Positions 1 to 8,673 of a stretch of 64,000 nt of DNA are shown here, piece by piece. Both the position numbers and the translations under genes were made by a program. Origin of the DNA: Lacisediminihabitans sp040549465 (GTDB taxonomy: Bacteria > Actinomycetota > Actinomycetes > Actinomycetales > Microbacteriaceae). Within the stretch, counting starts at the first letter, position 1, and every line of letters begins with the position of its first letter. The DNA is taken from positions 25,206 to 89,205 of the forward strand of contig NZ_JBEPTL010000016.1 of the NCBI RefSeq assembly GCF_040549465.1, written 5' to 3'. The notes below the pieces were generated by a model, which saw only the letters and a list, made by a program, of their open reading frames with translations, ran no database searches and was not told where the DNA came from.

Positions 1-341
1 TCCGCCTGCTCGCCATCACCGTGTTGGCGGGCATCGTGCTCTTCGTCCTCGGCTTCATTCCCGTGGTCGGGCAGGTCATCGTCCCGGTGCTCGGCGCGAT
101 TATCGGCGGCTGGTTCCTGACCGTAGAACTCACCGGCTTCGCCTTCAACGCCAGGGGGCTCTCCCTTCGACAGCGGCGACGGATGCTCGGCACCAGCCGC
201 GCGACGAGCCTCGGCTTCGGCATCCTCACCTACCTGCTCTTCCTGGTACCGCTGGGCGCCGTGCTGATCATGCCCGCCGCTGTTGCCGGAGCGACGCTTC
301 TGAGCCGGGATGTGATCCACAAACCCGTGATAACTATTTAG
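1..341 (+). CDS. EI24-domain membrane protein, C-terminal part
   Basis: This gene runs in from outside the window, so only the last 112 codons are visible, read in frame from base 3. The translation is strongly hydrophobic and holds about three membrane segments. These are separated by a charged loop carrying LRQRRRML and followed by a short tail ending LLSRDVIHKPVITI. Glycine- and proline-rich hydrophobic stretches before and after a basic loop resemble EI24/CysZ-type integral membrane proteins, which in actinobacteria are uncharacterised. The TAG stop lies inside a small TATATT repeat just ahead of the next gene. The family call rests on pattern only, and the N-terminal half cannot be judged. 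Confidence 0.6.
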   Translation, partial: RLLAITVLAGIVLFVLGFIPVVGQVIVPVLGAIIGGWFLTVELTGFAFNARGLSLRQRRRMLGTSRATSLGFGILTYLLFLVPLGAVLIMPAAVAGATLLSRDVIHKPVITI

Positions 342-362
342 CTATATTGCTATATTGCTAAT
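341..362 (+). promoter_or_regulatory. AT-rich tandem repeat ahead of arsR-type gene
   Basis: GCTATATT occurs twice in tandem (341-348 and 349-356) and is followed by GCTAAT, directly abutting the ATG at 363. No Shine-Dalgarno sequence fits in this space, so the ArsR gene is probably read from a leaderless or near-leaderless transcript. The AT-rich repeat may be its promoter or its own operator. Confidence 0.35.
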
Positions 363-689
363 ATGCGAGAAACCCCGGGGACCACCGACGTGTTCAAGGC
401 CCTTGCCGATCCGACGCGTCGACAGATCCTGCAGGATCTCCGCGACGGCGAACTGGCGGTCGGCGAGATCGGTGCCAACTTCCCGATCTCCGGGCCGTCC
501 ATCTCGCGTCACCTCTCCGTGCTGAAGGGCGCCGGTCTCGTCACCGAGCGTCGCGATGCCAACCGCATCCTGTACTCGCTCGTCGAAGACAGGCTGGCGC
601 TGTCGCTGGGGGAGTTTCTCTCCACCGTCTGCCCTGAGCAGATGGTGATCCGCAGCATTCGCAATCACCGGACGAAGGCAACTTCATGA
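363..689 (+). CDS. ArsR-family winged-helix transcriptional regulator
   Basis: A 108-residue DNA-binding protein of the ArsR/SmtB type. The N-terminal segment FKALADPTRRQILQDL (residues 11-26) is the family's first helix pair. ISGPSISRHLSVLKGAGLV (about residues 47-65) is the recognition helix-turn-helix, followed by the wing ERRDANRILYSL. No CxC or CxxC metal-binding motif is visible, so metal sensing is not indicated. The stop overlaps the start of the DUF2071 gene as ATGA, so the two are almost certainly co-translated. ArsR regulators of this non-metal subtype often control the gene they are paired with. The start at 363 has no ribosome binding site. Confidence 0.85.
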   Translation: MRETPGTTDVFKALADPTRRQILQDLRDGELAVGEIGANFPISGPSISRHLSVLKGAGLVTERRDANRILYSLVEDRLALSLGEFLSTVCPEQMVIRSIRNHRTKATS

Positions 690-1423
690 ATATGCGCATT
701 CCCGCCCTGGCGGCGAATATCGAACGGCGTCTGCTCATCAACTTTCGCCTCGATCCAGACGTCGCGCAGTCACTGCTGCCCGACACGCTGCGCCCGCAGA
801 TCGTCGACGGCAGTGCCGTCGCAGGCGTCTGCCTTCTTCGCCTCGGAGCGCTTCGGCCGACCTGGTTCCGTCCGCAGATCGGATGGGGAGCGGAGAATGC
901 CGCGCACCGCATCGCCGTCGAATGGGATGACGAAGCCGGTACTCACCATGGCGTCTACATCCCAGAGCGGCACAGCGCATCCTGGCTGCCGGTCGCTGTC
1001 GGCGGACGCGTATTCCCCGGCGTCCACCACCATGCGCGCTTCGAGGGCTCGGAGACGGCTGACCGGATCAGCGTCTCGATGACCTCGCCCGGTATGACGG
1101 TGCGGGCGGATGTCGCGATCTCGCCCACCTTCACCAGCGGCCTCTTCCCGACTCTCGCCGACGCCTCCGCGTTCTTCCAGGCCGGATCTGTCGGCTGGTC
1201 GCCAGCACGCGATGGACACAGGCTGCAGGGCCTCAAACTCGAGACCGACCAGTGGTGGGTGGATTCGGCCGACGCACTCAGCATCGATTCCAGTTTCTTC
1301 GATGCGCTGCCGACAGGATCGGCGACGCTGGACTCCGTGCTGGTGATGCGCAACGTGCCGATCACCTGGAGCACGCCTGTTCCATCGAGGTCTTCGACTA
1401 GACCGGTACAACCTACTTTCTGA
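686..1423 (+). CDS. DUF2071 / YqjF-like protein
   Basis: A 245-residue protein of the YqjF/DUF2071 group, which has an acetoacetate-decarboxylase-like fold and no established reaction in bacteria. Typical features are the N-terminal NFRLDPDVAQSLLPDTLRPQ, the GVCLLRLGALRP strand, a central GVYIPERHSAS segment and a later GWSPARDGHRLQG stretch. Translation is coupled to the upstream ArsR gene through a 4-base ATGA overlap, so the pair forms a regulator-effector operon. Its 3' end overlaps the converging penicillin-binding protein gene by 11 bases, leaving no room for a terminator between them. Substrate and role are unknown. Confidence 0.75.
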   Translation: MNMRIPALAANIERRLLINFRLDPDVAQSLLPDTLRPQIVDGSAVAGVCLLRLGALRPTWFRPQIGWGAENAAHRIAVEWDDEAGTHHGVYIPERHSASWLPVAVGGRVFPGVHHHARFEGSETADRISVSMTSPGMTVRADVAISPTFTSGLFPTLADASAFFQAGSVGWSPARDGHRLQGLKLETDQWWVDSADALSIDSSFFDALPTGSATLDSVLVMRNVPITWSTPVPSRSSTRPVQPTF

Positions 1424-3602
1424 CCGGCGCGCCCGTCCCGTTGACGAGCCGAGGGTCGGGAGCCGGGAACGCGCCACCCCGATACTCGGGGTTGCTGTTG
1501 AGCGATTTCATCGTCGCGCGGAAGATGTTGAACTTGGTGTTATAGCCGTTGGTGCCGGCGATGGTCGTGTGGCGAAAGTTACGCCTGCCGCCATCCGTGT
1601 TGCCCACCCAGACGGCGAGGGAGGCTTTCGTCGTCGTGGCAATGAGCCAGTTCTGATCGGCGTCGTCGGTCGTTCCGGTCTTGCCGACGATCGGAACATT
1701 GTCCCTCGGGTTTCCCGGCTGGCCGGTGCCCGCCCTCATCACGGCCGAGAGCGCTGATGCGACAGTGCTTGCGATGTTCGGCGCCACCGCCTGCGTGCAC
1801 TGCCGCGGCTGCGCCGGCAGTTCTTTGCCATCCGGTCCGACGACCTTGTCGATGATGGTCGGAGCGCAGTAGACACCGTTGGCGCCGATCGTGGCAATTG
1901 CGCCGGCCATGGTGAGCGGTGCGATCTCATTCGTGCCGATAGTCGCCGACGGATAGTCGTCGAGTTGCCTCCCATCGGCACGGTGCACACCCATGGCCGT
2001 GGCCGTTGACCGGATGGCACAGAGGTCGAGTTTCTGGGCCATGGTGATGAAGGCGACGTTCACCGAATTCTGGGTTGCAGCGGCAACCGTCATCGATCCG
2101 CCTTCGCCCGGGGAGTCGTTCTTGGGCTTGTATGGCGCTCCCGAGAATGTTTCCCCGCACAAGGTGCCCTTGAAACTCGACTGCGGGAAGGACCGAACCG
2201 TTCCATCGACGACATCGGAGAGCCGGTGACCCGTCTCCAGCCAGTCAGTGAGAGTGAAAATCTTGTAGGTCGAGCCCGTGGCGAATCCAGCGGACCCGCC
2301 GTACGCCTTGTCGGTGCTGTAGTTGACTGCCGTGTTGACCGCGCCGCTGCCCTCCGCGGAATTGTCGTAGCCCTTGTTCTGCGCCATGATCAGGATCCGC
2401 CCCGTACCCGGCTGCACCGAAACCGCAGCGGCACCGAGGGCGAAACGGGTCTCCGTGGCCGGCGCGCTTGCCGAGAGATTCGCCTGCGCCACATCCTGCT
2501 GGTTGAGGTCAATGCTCGTGAAGAGTTGATAACCGCCGCGAGCCCAGGCTGCCGTGCGCTCCTCCGGGGTGGCCCCCAGCGAGGCCAGCGTGGGAACGAG
2601 CCGCAGCGCGTAGTCGCAGGCGAACTTCGCATCGGCGGCGTAGAGGCATCCGTTGGTCGGCCCCAGCAGTTTCGGTTCGATCGGTGTTGCGATCGCCTCC
2701 TGCATCTGGATCTTGGTGATGTATCCGAGGCTCTCCATGTCGGTGAGGATCAGGTCGCGACGCTCCTTGTTGGCCGCGTAGTGATTGGGAGAGCTGAGAT
2801 TGCGCAGGTTCGGCTGCTGCACCATCGCGATGAGACTCGCGGCCTGGGGGAGTGTCACATCTTTGGCACTGACGCTGAAGTATTTCTGGGCCGCGGCTTC
2901 GATCCCGTAGGTGGTGCCGCCGAATCCCGCGATGTTCAGGTAGCCGAGCAGCACCTCGTTCTTCGTGTAGCGCTTCTCGAGTCCGATGGCGAGGCGCATC
3001 TCCCTGAGCTTGCGGTTGAGGGTGTCGGTGATTGCCGCGCTGTAGGCGGCTTTCTCGGCCTTTGGGTCCTTGATCTCCAGGGCGCGCTGGATCAGGATGT
3101 TCTTCACCAGCTGCATCGAGATGGTCGAACTTCCGCTGGTGATGCCAGCATCGGCCACGTTTCCGGCGGCGGCGCGCACTATCGACTGGGGATCGATACC
3201 GCCGTGTTCGTAGAAACGACGGTCCTCGCCGGCGACTGTCGCGTCTTTGAGAAACTGCGACACACCATCCCAGGCGACCTCCTGGCGGTTCTGGTCGTAA
3301 ATGCTGGCGATCGGCACTGGTTGCCCATCACGGTTGGCGAAGATGGTGTTGCGCTGCGGCAGCTGGCCGAGCGTGATGTAGTCGGGCAGGTCGTTGAAGT
3401 ATCCGATGGAGGCGTTCGCACCACGACTCGCCACCAGAATGGATGGCACCGCCAGCGCCGCGACCAGGACACCGGCCAGCGCGGCGAAGAAGACCAGGCC
3501 GAGCAGTCCCGCGATGAACCCGGAACGGTGCCCGTATTCCTGCACGGACGGGTTGCTGATGGGCGTCGGAAGCGCTTGGTCGCTGATGCTCCGACTTGTC
3601 AT
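1413..3602 (-). CDS. Class A penicillin-binding protein (bifunctional transglycosylase/transpeptidase)
   Basis: A 729-residue peptidoglycan synthase anchored by one membrane helix at about residues 28-60. The GT51 glycosyltransferase domain carries its catalytic glutamate in EDRRFYEH (Glu126) and the family motifs GSSTISMQLVKN and RKLREMRLAIGLEKRYTK. The transpeptidase domain has all three active-site boxes: STYK (Ser444, Lys447), SVN (Ser513) and KTGTT (641-645). It polymerises and cross-links lipid II outside the membrane. It stands alone, converging on the DUF2071 gene, with 267 bases upstream that hold no gene I can support. Nothing is missing compared with typical actinobacterial PonA-type proteins, but the C-terminal tail is short and has no PASTA domain. 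Confidence 0.93.
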   Translation of the reverse strand: MTSRSISDQALPTPISNPSVQEYGHRSGFIAGLLGLVFFAALAGVLVAALAVPSILVASRGANASIGYFNDLPDYITLGQLPQRNTIFANRDGQPVPIASIYDQNRQEVAWDGVSQFLKDATVAGEDRRFYEHGGIDPQSIVRAAAGNVADAGITSGSSTISMQLVKNILIQRALEIKDPKAEKAAYSAAITDTLNRKLREMRLAIGLEKRYTKNEVLLGYLNIAGFGGTTYGIEAAAQKYFSVSAKDVTLPQAASLIAMVQQPNLRNLSSPNHYAANKERRDLILTDMESLGYITKIQMQEAIATPIEPKLLGPTNGCLYAADAKFACDYALRLVPTLASLGATPEERTAAWARGGYQLFTSIDLNQQDVAQANLSASAPATETRFALGAAAVSVQPGTGRILIMAQNKGYDNSAEGSGAVNTAVNYSTDKAYGGSAGFATGSTYKIFTLTDWLETGHRLSDVVDGTVRSFPQSSFKGTLCGETFSGAPYKPKNDSPGEGGSMTVAAATQNSVNVAFITMAQKLDLCAIRSTATAMGVHRADGRQLDDYPSATIGTNEIAPLTMAGAIATIGANGVYCAPTIIDKVVGPDGKELPAQPRQCTQAVAPNIASTVASALSAVMRAGTGQPGNPRDNVPIVGKTGTTDDADQNWLIATTTKASLAVWVGNTDGGRRNFRHTTIAGTNGYNTKFNIFRATMKSLNSNPEYRGGAFPAPDPRLVNGTGAPVRK

Positions 3603-3869
3603 GCCGCACGACCCGAACGCGGAACACGGCGCAACGCTAACTCACACGGGAGGCACGACCGCGTTCGCGTTCTGACGCCCATCGGAGCCCCCTCCCCAGG
3701 TGTGCAGCAACGCCGCGGGCCTGGGTCGGACTCTACGCTCGCCGCACCGAAATCTCGCCCACCGCACTCAAATCGTGATGATTGTGTGAGTTTCCCTCCA
3801 GGGTCCGACGCCCCGCCCGAGAACCGGATCGCGGCACGTTCAGTGGGCTAGCGCCCTGGGCACCTTCAG

Positions 3870-4193
3870 CTAACTCTGCCGGGCGACGACGCCGTTTCGG
3901 GGCAGCATCCGCCATACCGTCTGGGTCAGGGCGGGATGCTCGAGTGCGATCTGCCGTAGCACGCGGTACTCCCTCGACGCCGAGGGCAGCACACCATCGT
4001 TGGCATTGATCGCATCCGCTCGCAGCAGGTAGACGACGAGTTCGTCGACTGTCGGAACCTCCTCCATGAAGCTCCACGGATCTTCGCCAGCCAGCAACCG
4101 CTCGTGGATGACGGTGTCCCGTTCCTCGGCCGCTTCGGCCCGCAGGACTTCAAGACTCGCTCGCCCGCGGGGAATGTGGTGGCTCGAAGACAT
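3870..4193 (-). CDS. Uncharacterised 107-residue protein
   Basis: I do not recognise this protein. It is charged and largely helical in appearance, with an N-terminal RASLEVLRAEAAEERDTVIH segment and a middle part PTVDELVVYLLRADAINAND. It has no signal peptide or membrane segment. The start at 4193 has a weak AGGG ribosome binding site, and codon usage (G or C at third positions) matches the neighbours. It lies alone between the penicillin-binding protein and the HNH gene on the same strand. Confidence 0.5.
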   Translation of the reverse strand: MSSSHHIPRGRASLEVLRAEAAEERDTVIHERLLAGEDPWSFMEEVPTVDELVVYLLRADAINANDGVLPSASREYRVLRQIALEHPALTQTVWRMLPRNGVVARQS

Positions 4194-4314
4194 CGATTAA
4201 CCCTACGCCGGGCGATCAGGCCCGCCATGACACGGACCCACGTGACTTCGTGCGGACGGTGTTCACGTTTGAGCTCGTCGAATCTCGATGAAAACAACTG
4301 CCTGCCGGACCACG

Positions 4315-5718
4315 TCACCGCACGGCTCCTGCGACTACCAATGCACGAGTCCTGCCGACCGGCCGCCACGTACCATCTGGATCGATCCAGGTCGGCGCAC
4401 GAAGATGCGGTTTGCCGGCGATCATCGTCATGGTGAACTCGGACGCATGCAGCTCGTGATGGTGCGTCGAACAGAGCAGCACGCCATTGTCGATATCGGT
4501 TGGGCCGCCGTTCTCGTACTCGATCACATGGTGCGCTTCGCACCAACCAGGGGGAGCGGTGCAGTTCTCCCAGACGCAGCCGCCGTCCCTCACCGCCAGA
4601 GCTTTTCGTTGGGCGGCAGTGAAGAGTCGCTCGCGGCGACCCAGATGAAGAACCTCGCCATGGTCTCCGAGCAGTATTCTGCGGAATCCCGCGTCGCAGG
4701 CGAGCTGCCCGATCGTGGCCGCCGAAACCGGTTCTTCCACGTCGTCGATCCACCCCACCCCGGTACCGTTTCGGAGGTCTTCGAGACGCACTACGGCCAT
4801 GACGGTCGTCAGTGATCGGGTGCCTCTCGGTGTCTCGCTCCGTCGAAGGCCGGCGGTAAGGGTTCCCATCAGAACGTCGAACTGTCGCTGCTCCCGTGAT
4901 CGTGGATCAGGAAGTGCATCAGTCATCTGCCCGTCCGAGGTGACGACGGTCTCTGCACCGGGTGCTCTGTCATCCGCGCTGAGAAATCGCGGGGCAGACC
5001 GTGGATTGGCTCCCTCGGAGAGCATGGCCCTGATCAATCCCGCGGAAACCGGATCGGCCCATCCGCGGAACGGTGTCATGCCGCCCGCCTCGCGGCCAAC
5101 CGTGAACGATCGTCGGTGGCGCAATGCTTCGTCGCGTCGCTCGACACCGTCGGGATCGAGAGCCTCCCGCCAAACCCGTGCCTCGAAGGCGACGAGATCG
5201 GCGCTCGTGTGGGCGGCCTCGCCCACGAGAGCCACCTCTGCACCCGTCACCGCCAGTGCTGTCGCCGTACGAGAAACCTGCCCAAGGGAGTTCACGATGC
5301 TCGAGGCAGCATCCACGCCGACTGTGCCTGCCATCATGGCCGCAGCCAGATGTGGATAGAGGGGTGGAAGGGCTTCTCCGGTGATCGAGAGAGACGGCCT
5401 GATCGCTTGCCCCATCCGAATGCGTCGGTTCGCCTCGGCCTGAGAACATCGAGCGATCTTCTCTACCACGTGAACACCCCGGACCTGCCCGAACCGTCGC
5501 GCGAGCCCGGAACCGCCAAGCTCGCGCCGCGATCGATCGTCGACCTCCGCCGCGGCGAGAGCGCGGAGCGTGTCGATGAATCGGCCGGCATTCTCGAACC
5601 GCTCGAGGAGGAGGCACAACTGCTCGTCGTCCAGCACGGAAAGACCGTCGAACGATCTAAGCGCGACCTCTGCGAGCAGGGTAATTGCCCGTTCGGAGAG
5701 TTCGTCCATCTCGTTCAT
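4315..5718 (-). CDS. DUF222 / HNH endonuclease-signature protein (13E12-type)
   Basis: A 467-residue member of the actinobacterial DUF222-HNH family, usually present in many copies per genome and related to the mycobacterial 13E12 repeat proteins. The N-terminal two thirds is the helical DUF222 region (for example GRFIDTLRALAAAEVDDRSR). The C-terminal quarter is the HNH module: CVWENCTAPPGWCEAHHV, then N-GVLLC and STHHHELH, giving the expected cysteine and histidine zinc and metal ligands. The nuclease centre therefore looks intact. Function in cells is not established; mobile-intron-like or repair roles have been suggested. It is transcribed alone, and 219 bases separate it from the divergent oxidoreductase. 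Confidence 0.85.
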   Translation of the reverse strand: MNEMDELSERAITLLAEVALRSFDGLSVLDDEQLCLLLERFENAGRFIDTLRALAAAEVDDRSRRELGGSGLARRFGQVRGVHVVEKIARCSQAEANRRIRMGQAIRPSLSITGEALPPLYPHLAAAMMAGTVGVDAASSIVNSLGQVSRTATALAVTGAEVALVGEAAHTSADLVAFEARVWREALDPDGVERRDEALRHRRSFTVGREAGGMTPFRGWADPVSAGLIRAMLSEGANPRSAPRFLSADDRAPGAETVVTSDGQMTDALPDPRSREQRQFDVLMGTLTAGLRRSETPRGTRSLTTVMAVVRLEDLRNGTGVGWIDDVEEPVSAATIGQLACDAGFRRILLGDHGEVLHLGRRERLFTAAQRKALAVRDGGCVWENCTAPPGWCEAHHVIEYENGGPTDIDNGVLLCSTHHHELHASEFTMTMIAGKPHLRAPTWIDPDGTWRPVGRTRALVVAGAVR

Positions 5719-5937
5719 AACACCATTCTCGTGGATGCCACCGACATTCCTTTTATGCTGTTCAACGCCGGTATCCTGCTGTGGATAGTTAGATTTTGGG
5801 ACCGCCTGTGGAGGAGAAGATCCAACGAGGAAGATCTAACCCAGGCAGACCGATGCCGGCCCCCCGGGAACGATTCACCCGCCCGCGACGTTGCCACCAT
5901 CAACGCATCACAACGACACCGAAGAAGGCACCGCCGC

Positions 5938-6936
5938 ATGACCATCCCACTCTCCATACTCGACCTCGCGCCGATCGCCCCCGGACAGACGGCGAAGGAG
6001 AGTTTCGCGGCCAGCGTCGCTCTCGCGCAAATTGCGGAGAAGAGCGGCTATCGACGCGTCTGGTATGCCGAGCATCACAACATGCCGACGATCGCATCCT
6101 CGGCCACCAGCATCCTGATCGGACACGTCGCGGCCCAGACCACGACGATCCGACTCGGCGCGGGCGGCATCATGCTGCCGAACCACGCGCCGATCACCAT
6201 TGCCGAACAGTTCGGAACCCTCGAGAGCATCTATCCGGGACGCATCGACCTCGGCCTCGGCCGCGCACCCGGCAGTGACCAGAACACCATGCGAGCGATG
6301 CGCCGCGATCCGATGTCAGCCGAGCAGTTTCCCCAGGATGTGCTCGAATTGCAGGCGTACCTGCGCGGCGAGTCGCTCATTCCCGGCGTGCAGGCGATCC
6401 CGGGTGCGGGAACCAACGTACCCCTCTACATCCTCGGATCGTCACTCTTCGGAGCGCAGCTCGCAGCCGCGCTCGGGCTTCCCTACGCCTTCGCGTCGCA
6501 CTTTGCCCCCGACGCCCTGCACGAGGCGATGTCCGTATACCGCAACGACTTCAAGCCATCCGGGCAGCTTTCGGAGCCCTGGGCGATCGCTGGCGTCAAC
6601 GCGGTCGCGGCCGACGATGCGGCGGATGCCAGCCAGCAGTTCGAGTCGACGCGTCGCACCAGGGTGCGCGGCCTCGTCGCCCGCGGACCGGCCGCGCGGG
6701 ACTACGACGACGACGAGATCGACGCCTTCCTGACAACGCCGGATGGGCGGCAGATCGCCAACATGATGCGCTATTCGGCCGTCGGAACGCCCACCGAGGT
6801 ACGCGGATTTCTTGAGGAGTTCGCCGCATCCGCCCAGGCTGACGAGTTGATCGTGGCGCATCAGTCACCGCTCATCGCCGACCGTCTGCGCTCCGTCGAA
6901 CTGACAGCGGACGCCATGAACTCCGCGAAGGTCTAG
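5938..6936 (+). CDS. LLM-class flavin-dependent oxidoreductase (MsnO8-like)
   Basis: A 332-residue bacterial luciferase-like monooxygenase with a TIM-barrel fold that would use FMN or F420. Family signatures are LSILDLAPIAPGQTAKESF at the N terminus, YRRVWYAEHHNMPTIASSAT (about residues 38-57), RLGAGGIMLPNHAP and YPGRIDLGLGRAPG. I chose the ATG at 5938 because homologues begin at MxIPLSxLDLAP and the preceding in-frame sequence is the complement of the HNH gene. The sequence GAAGAAGG lies about 9 bases upstream as a plausible ribosome binding site. Substrate unknown. The two F420 genes at 61-62.6 kb make F420 use possible but do not show it. Confidence 0.85.
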   Translation: MTIPLSILDLAPIAPGQTAKESFAASVALAQIAEKSGYRRVWYAEHHNMPTIASSATSILIGHVAAQTTTIRLGAGGIMLPNHAPITIAEQFGTLESIYPGRIDLGLGRAPGSDQNTMRAMRRDPMSAEQFPQDVLELQAYLRGESLIPGVQAIPGAGTNVPLYILGSSLFGAQLAAALGLPYAFASHFAPDALHEAMSVYRNDFKPSGQLSEPWAIAGVNAVAADDAADASQQFESTRRTRVRGLVARGPAARDYDDDEIDAFLTTPDGRQIANMMRYSAVGTPTEVRGFLEEFAASAQADELIVAHQSPLIADRLRSVELTADAMNSAKV

Positions 6937-6996
6937 CCGACACAGACATTACCGATTCGGCAAATGAATCTCGGTGGCTCTCGCTAGGGTCGTTTC

Positions 6997-7347
6997 ATGA
7001 CACCGGATGCTCTGCGGGAGTTCTGCCTCGCGCTGCCCCAGGCGATCGAGACGTTCCCCTTCGGCGAGGAGACATCTGTCTTCAGAACCAGCGGCAATGA
7101 CAAGATTTTCGCGCTGTCGGCCCTGGCCTCCGACTCGTTCGACGTGTCGCTGAAATGCGATCCGGAAGACAGCATCGCCCTCCGTGAGGAGTATCCACAG
7201 ATCACTCCCGGCTACCATCTGAACAAGAAGCACTGGGTGACGGTGCAACTCGGCAGTGGAGTGCCGGATGACCTCGTCGAACAGCTGCTTCGCGGCAGTC
7301 ACGCACTCGTGAGCCCGACGGTGCCTCGAGCCCGACGGAGCGAATAG
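6997..7347 (+). CDS. MmcQ/YjbR-family DNA-binding-fold protein
   Basis: A 116-residue YjbR/MmcQ protein, a small alpha-beta fold related to type II secretion chaperones and double-wing DNA-binding domains. Diagnostic segments are LREFCLALPQAIETFPFG at the N terminus, FALSALASDSFDVSLKCDP and the C-terminal-half signature HLNKKHWVTVQL. Length is typical. It follows the flavin oxidoreductase by 60 bases on the same strand and converges with the next gene, leaving only 3 bases between stops. The role is not known beyond the fold. Confidence 0.82.
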   Translation: MTPDALREFCLALPQAIETFPFGEETSVFRTSGNDKIFALSALASDSFDVSLKCDPEDSIALREEYPQITPGYHLNKKHWVTVQLGSGVPDDLVEQLLRGSHALVSPTVPRARRSE

Positions 7348-7350
7348 TTC

Positions 7351-7713
7351 CTAGACCGGCTCGTCCACGATCCCGACGAATCGCGACCCGATCCCGTCGA
7401 CCTCACGTCGATTCATCCCGACCGCCGGCACTGGCAGTTCGCCGGCGAGATGCCAGTCGCAGCTGAGATAGGTGAATGCCGGCCACCACTTCTTCGGGCG
7501 AGCCGCCTCCTCGAAACCGCAGATGTCACACTTCAGCTGCACCCATACCGGCTTCTTTCCCGTGCGGTTCGCCCGCGACTGCACCAGCCAGGCCGGCGGG
7601 GTCGCCTCGAGTTCGGCAAACTCCGCCTCGGAAAGTCGGCTCGGGATGTCGTGCCGCTGAGCCATTTCGAGAGGGATGTCCAGGCGGAGGGCAGCCTCGC
7701 GTCGAGTGATCAT
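7351..7713 (-). CDS. Uncharacterised conserved actinobacterial protein with CxxC and C..H pairs
   Basis: A 120-residue protein I cannot name. It begins MITRREAALRLDIPLEMAQR, continues through ATPPAWLVQSRANRTGKKP and then has CDICGFEE followed by FTYLSCDWHLAGE. The four Cys/His positions could form a zinc site. I prefer the ATG at 7713, which has a GAAG-type ribosome binding site, over an upstream GTG at 7749 that has none. Such WLVQSRANRTG proteins recur in actinobacteria as hypotheticals. It sits between a YjbR gene (converging) and an exonuclease-like gene on the same strand. Confidence 0.65.
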   Translation of the reverse strand: MITRREAALRLDIPLEMAQRHDIPSRLSEAEFAELEATPPAWLVQSRANRTGKKPVWVQLKCDICGFEEAARPKKWWPAFTYLSCDWHLAGELPVPAVGMNRREVDGIGSRFVGIVDEPV

Positions 7714-7764
7714 CCATCTATCTTCGTCGCTGAATGAGCGGCCGAGCACCGCGCGAGGGATAGC

Positions 7765-8586
7765 TCAGTGGAATTCCACGACGACCTGCACCGGCGCATG
7801 ATCCGACGGCCAGCCGCGTTCATAACGCGTCACATTGATCCCCGCCTTCTGCACCGAGACCCCCGGTGTAACGAGAATCCAGTCGATTCGTTTGCGTTCG
7901 TGTCGCGGTGGGCGGTAGTTGAGGAAGGTTCCCCAGGCGTCGGTGAGGCGTTTTTCCGCCAGGTTCCAGCAGTCGATCATTACGCCTCCGGCGGTGATCG
8001 CGTCGTACGGGTCCGAATCCACGTCCGTGTTGAAGTCACCCGTGATGATTGCGGGCAGGGAAGATGCGGAGACGATGCGTCGAACCTCAGCGGACGAGCG
8101 CATCCGGGCTTCCCGGGATTGATTGTCGAAGTGGGTGTTCACGCCCTGGAACTCGATACCCGTCGCGATGTCACGGAAGGTGGCGTCAACGACGACCCGG
8201 GGGACGCGGTTGCCCCAGGTGGTGGATCCCGCCACGTCCGGCGTCTCCGAGAGCGTTGTCTGCCGCCAATCGAGCAACTGAAGCCGCGTGGAATCGTAGA
8301 AGATCGGGCATCCTTCTCCACGCCGATTGACCTCGCGGCCGTACCCGATGGAACGGTAGCGTTCACCGAGCGCATGACGCACGAAACTCGCCTGGTCGGG
8401 CAGCGCTTCCTGCACGCCGAGCAGTGCGGGTTGCTCGGTTTCGAGAATCTCTTTCAGCAGGGGGCGGCGATGCTCCCACCGGTCGACCAGTCTCGGGTTC
8501 AGGTTCGTCATCCGTCGACGGATGTTGAAAGTCATCACGTGCAGATTGGGGGCGACGACGGGGCCAATGAGTGCGGTAGACGCCAT
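7765..8586 (-). CDS. Endonuclease/exonuclease/phosphatase-family protein
   Basis: A 273-residue enzyme of the metal-dependent EEP superfamily (DNase I/exonuclease III fold). Catalytic landmarks are all present: MTFNIR near the N terminus, the metal-ligand glutamate in GVQEALP, THFDNQS, the Asp-Asn pair of GDFNTD, and the terminal SDHAPV with the catalytic Asp-His. There is no signal peptide, so it acts in the cytoplasm. Substrates in this family range from nucleic acids to phosphoinositides and cannot be told from sequence. It lies 51 bases downstream of the preceding minus-strand start region, and no operon is evident. Confidence 0.85.
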   Translation of the reverse strand: MASTALIGPVVAPNLHVMTFNIRRRMTNLNPRLVDRWEHRRPLLKEILETEQPALLGVQEALPDQASFVRHALGERYRSIGYGREVNRRGEGCPIFYDSTRLQLLDWRQTTLSETPDVAGSTTWGNRVPRVVVDATFRDIATGIEFQGVNTHFDNQSREARMRSSAEVRRIVSASSLPAIITGDFNTDVDSDPYDAITAGGVMIDCWNLAEKRLTDAWGTFLNYRPPRHERKRIDWILVTPGVSVQKAGINVTRYERGWPSDHAPVQVVVEFH

Positions 8587-8673
8587 GGACTCAGCCTACG
8601 TTCGTGCGGCAGCGCGACGTGCTCTTCCCCACCCTCAACCTCGTGTCTCCAGATCGCGGGTAGCCCGATCAGG

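Noticed and set aside
2226..3851. A 541-codon plus-strand frame opposite the penicillin-binding protein
   Set aside because: Arginine-, glycine- and valine-rich sequence without domains; an antisense shadow of a gene with all catalytic motifs.
5116..5937. An in-frame 274-codon extension upstream of the luciferase-like oxidoreductase
   Set aside because: It is the complement of the DUF222/HNH gene and has no domain match; the family start is at 5938.
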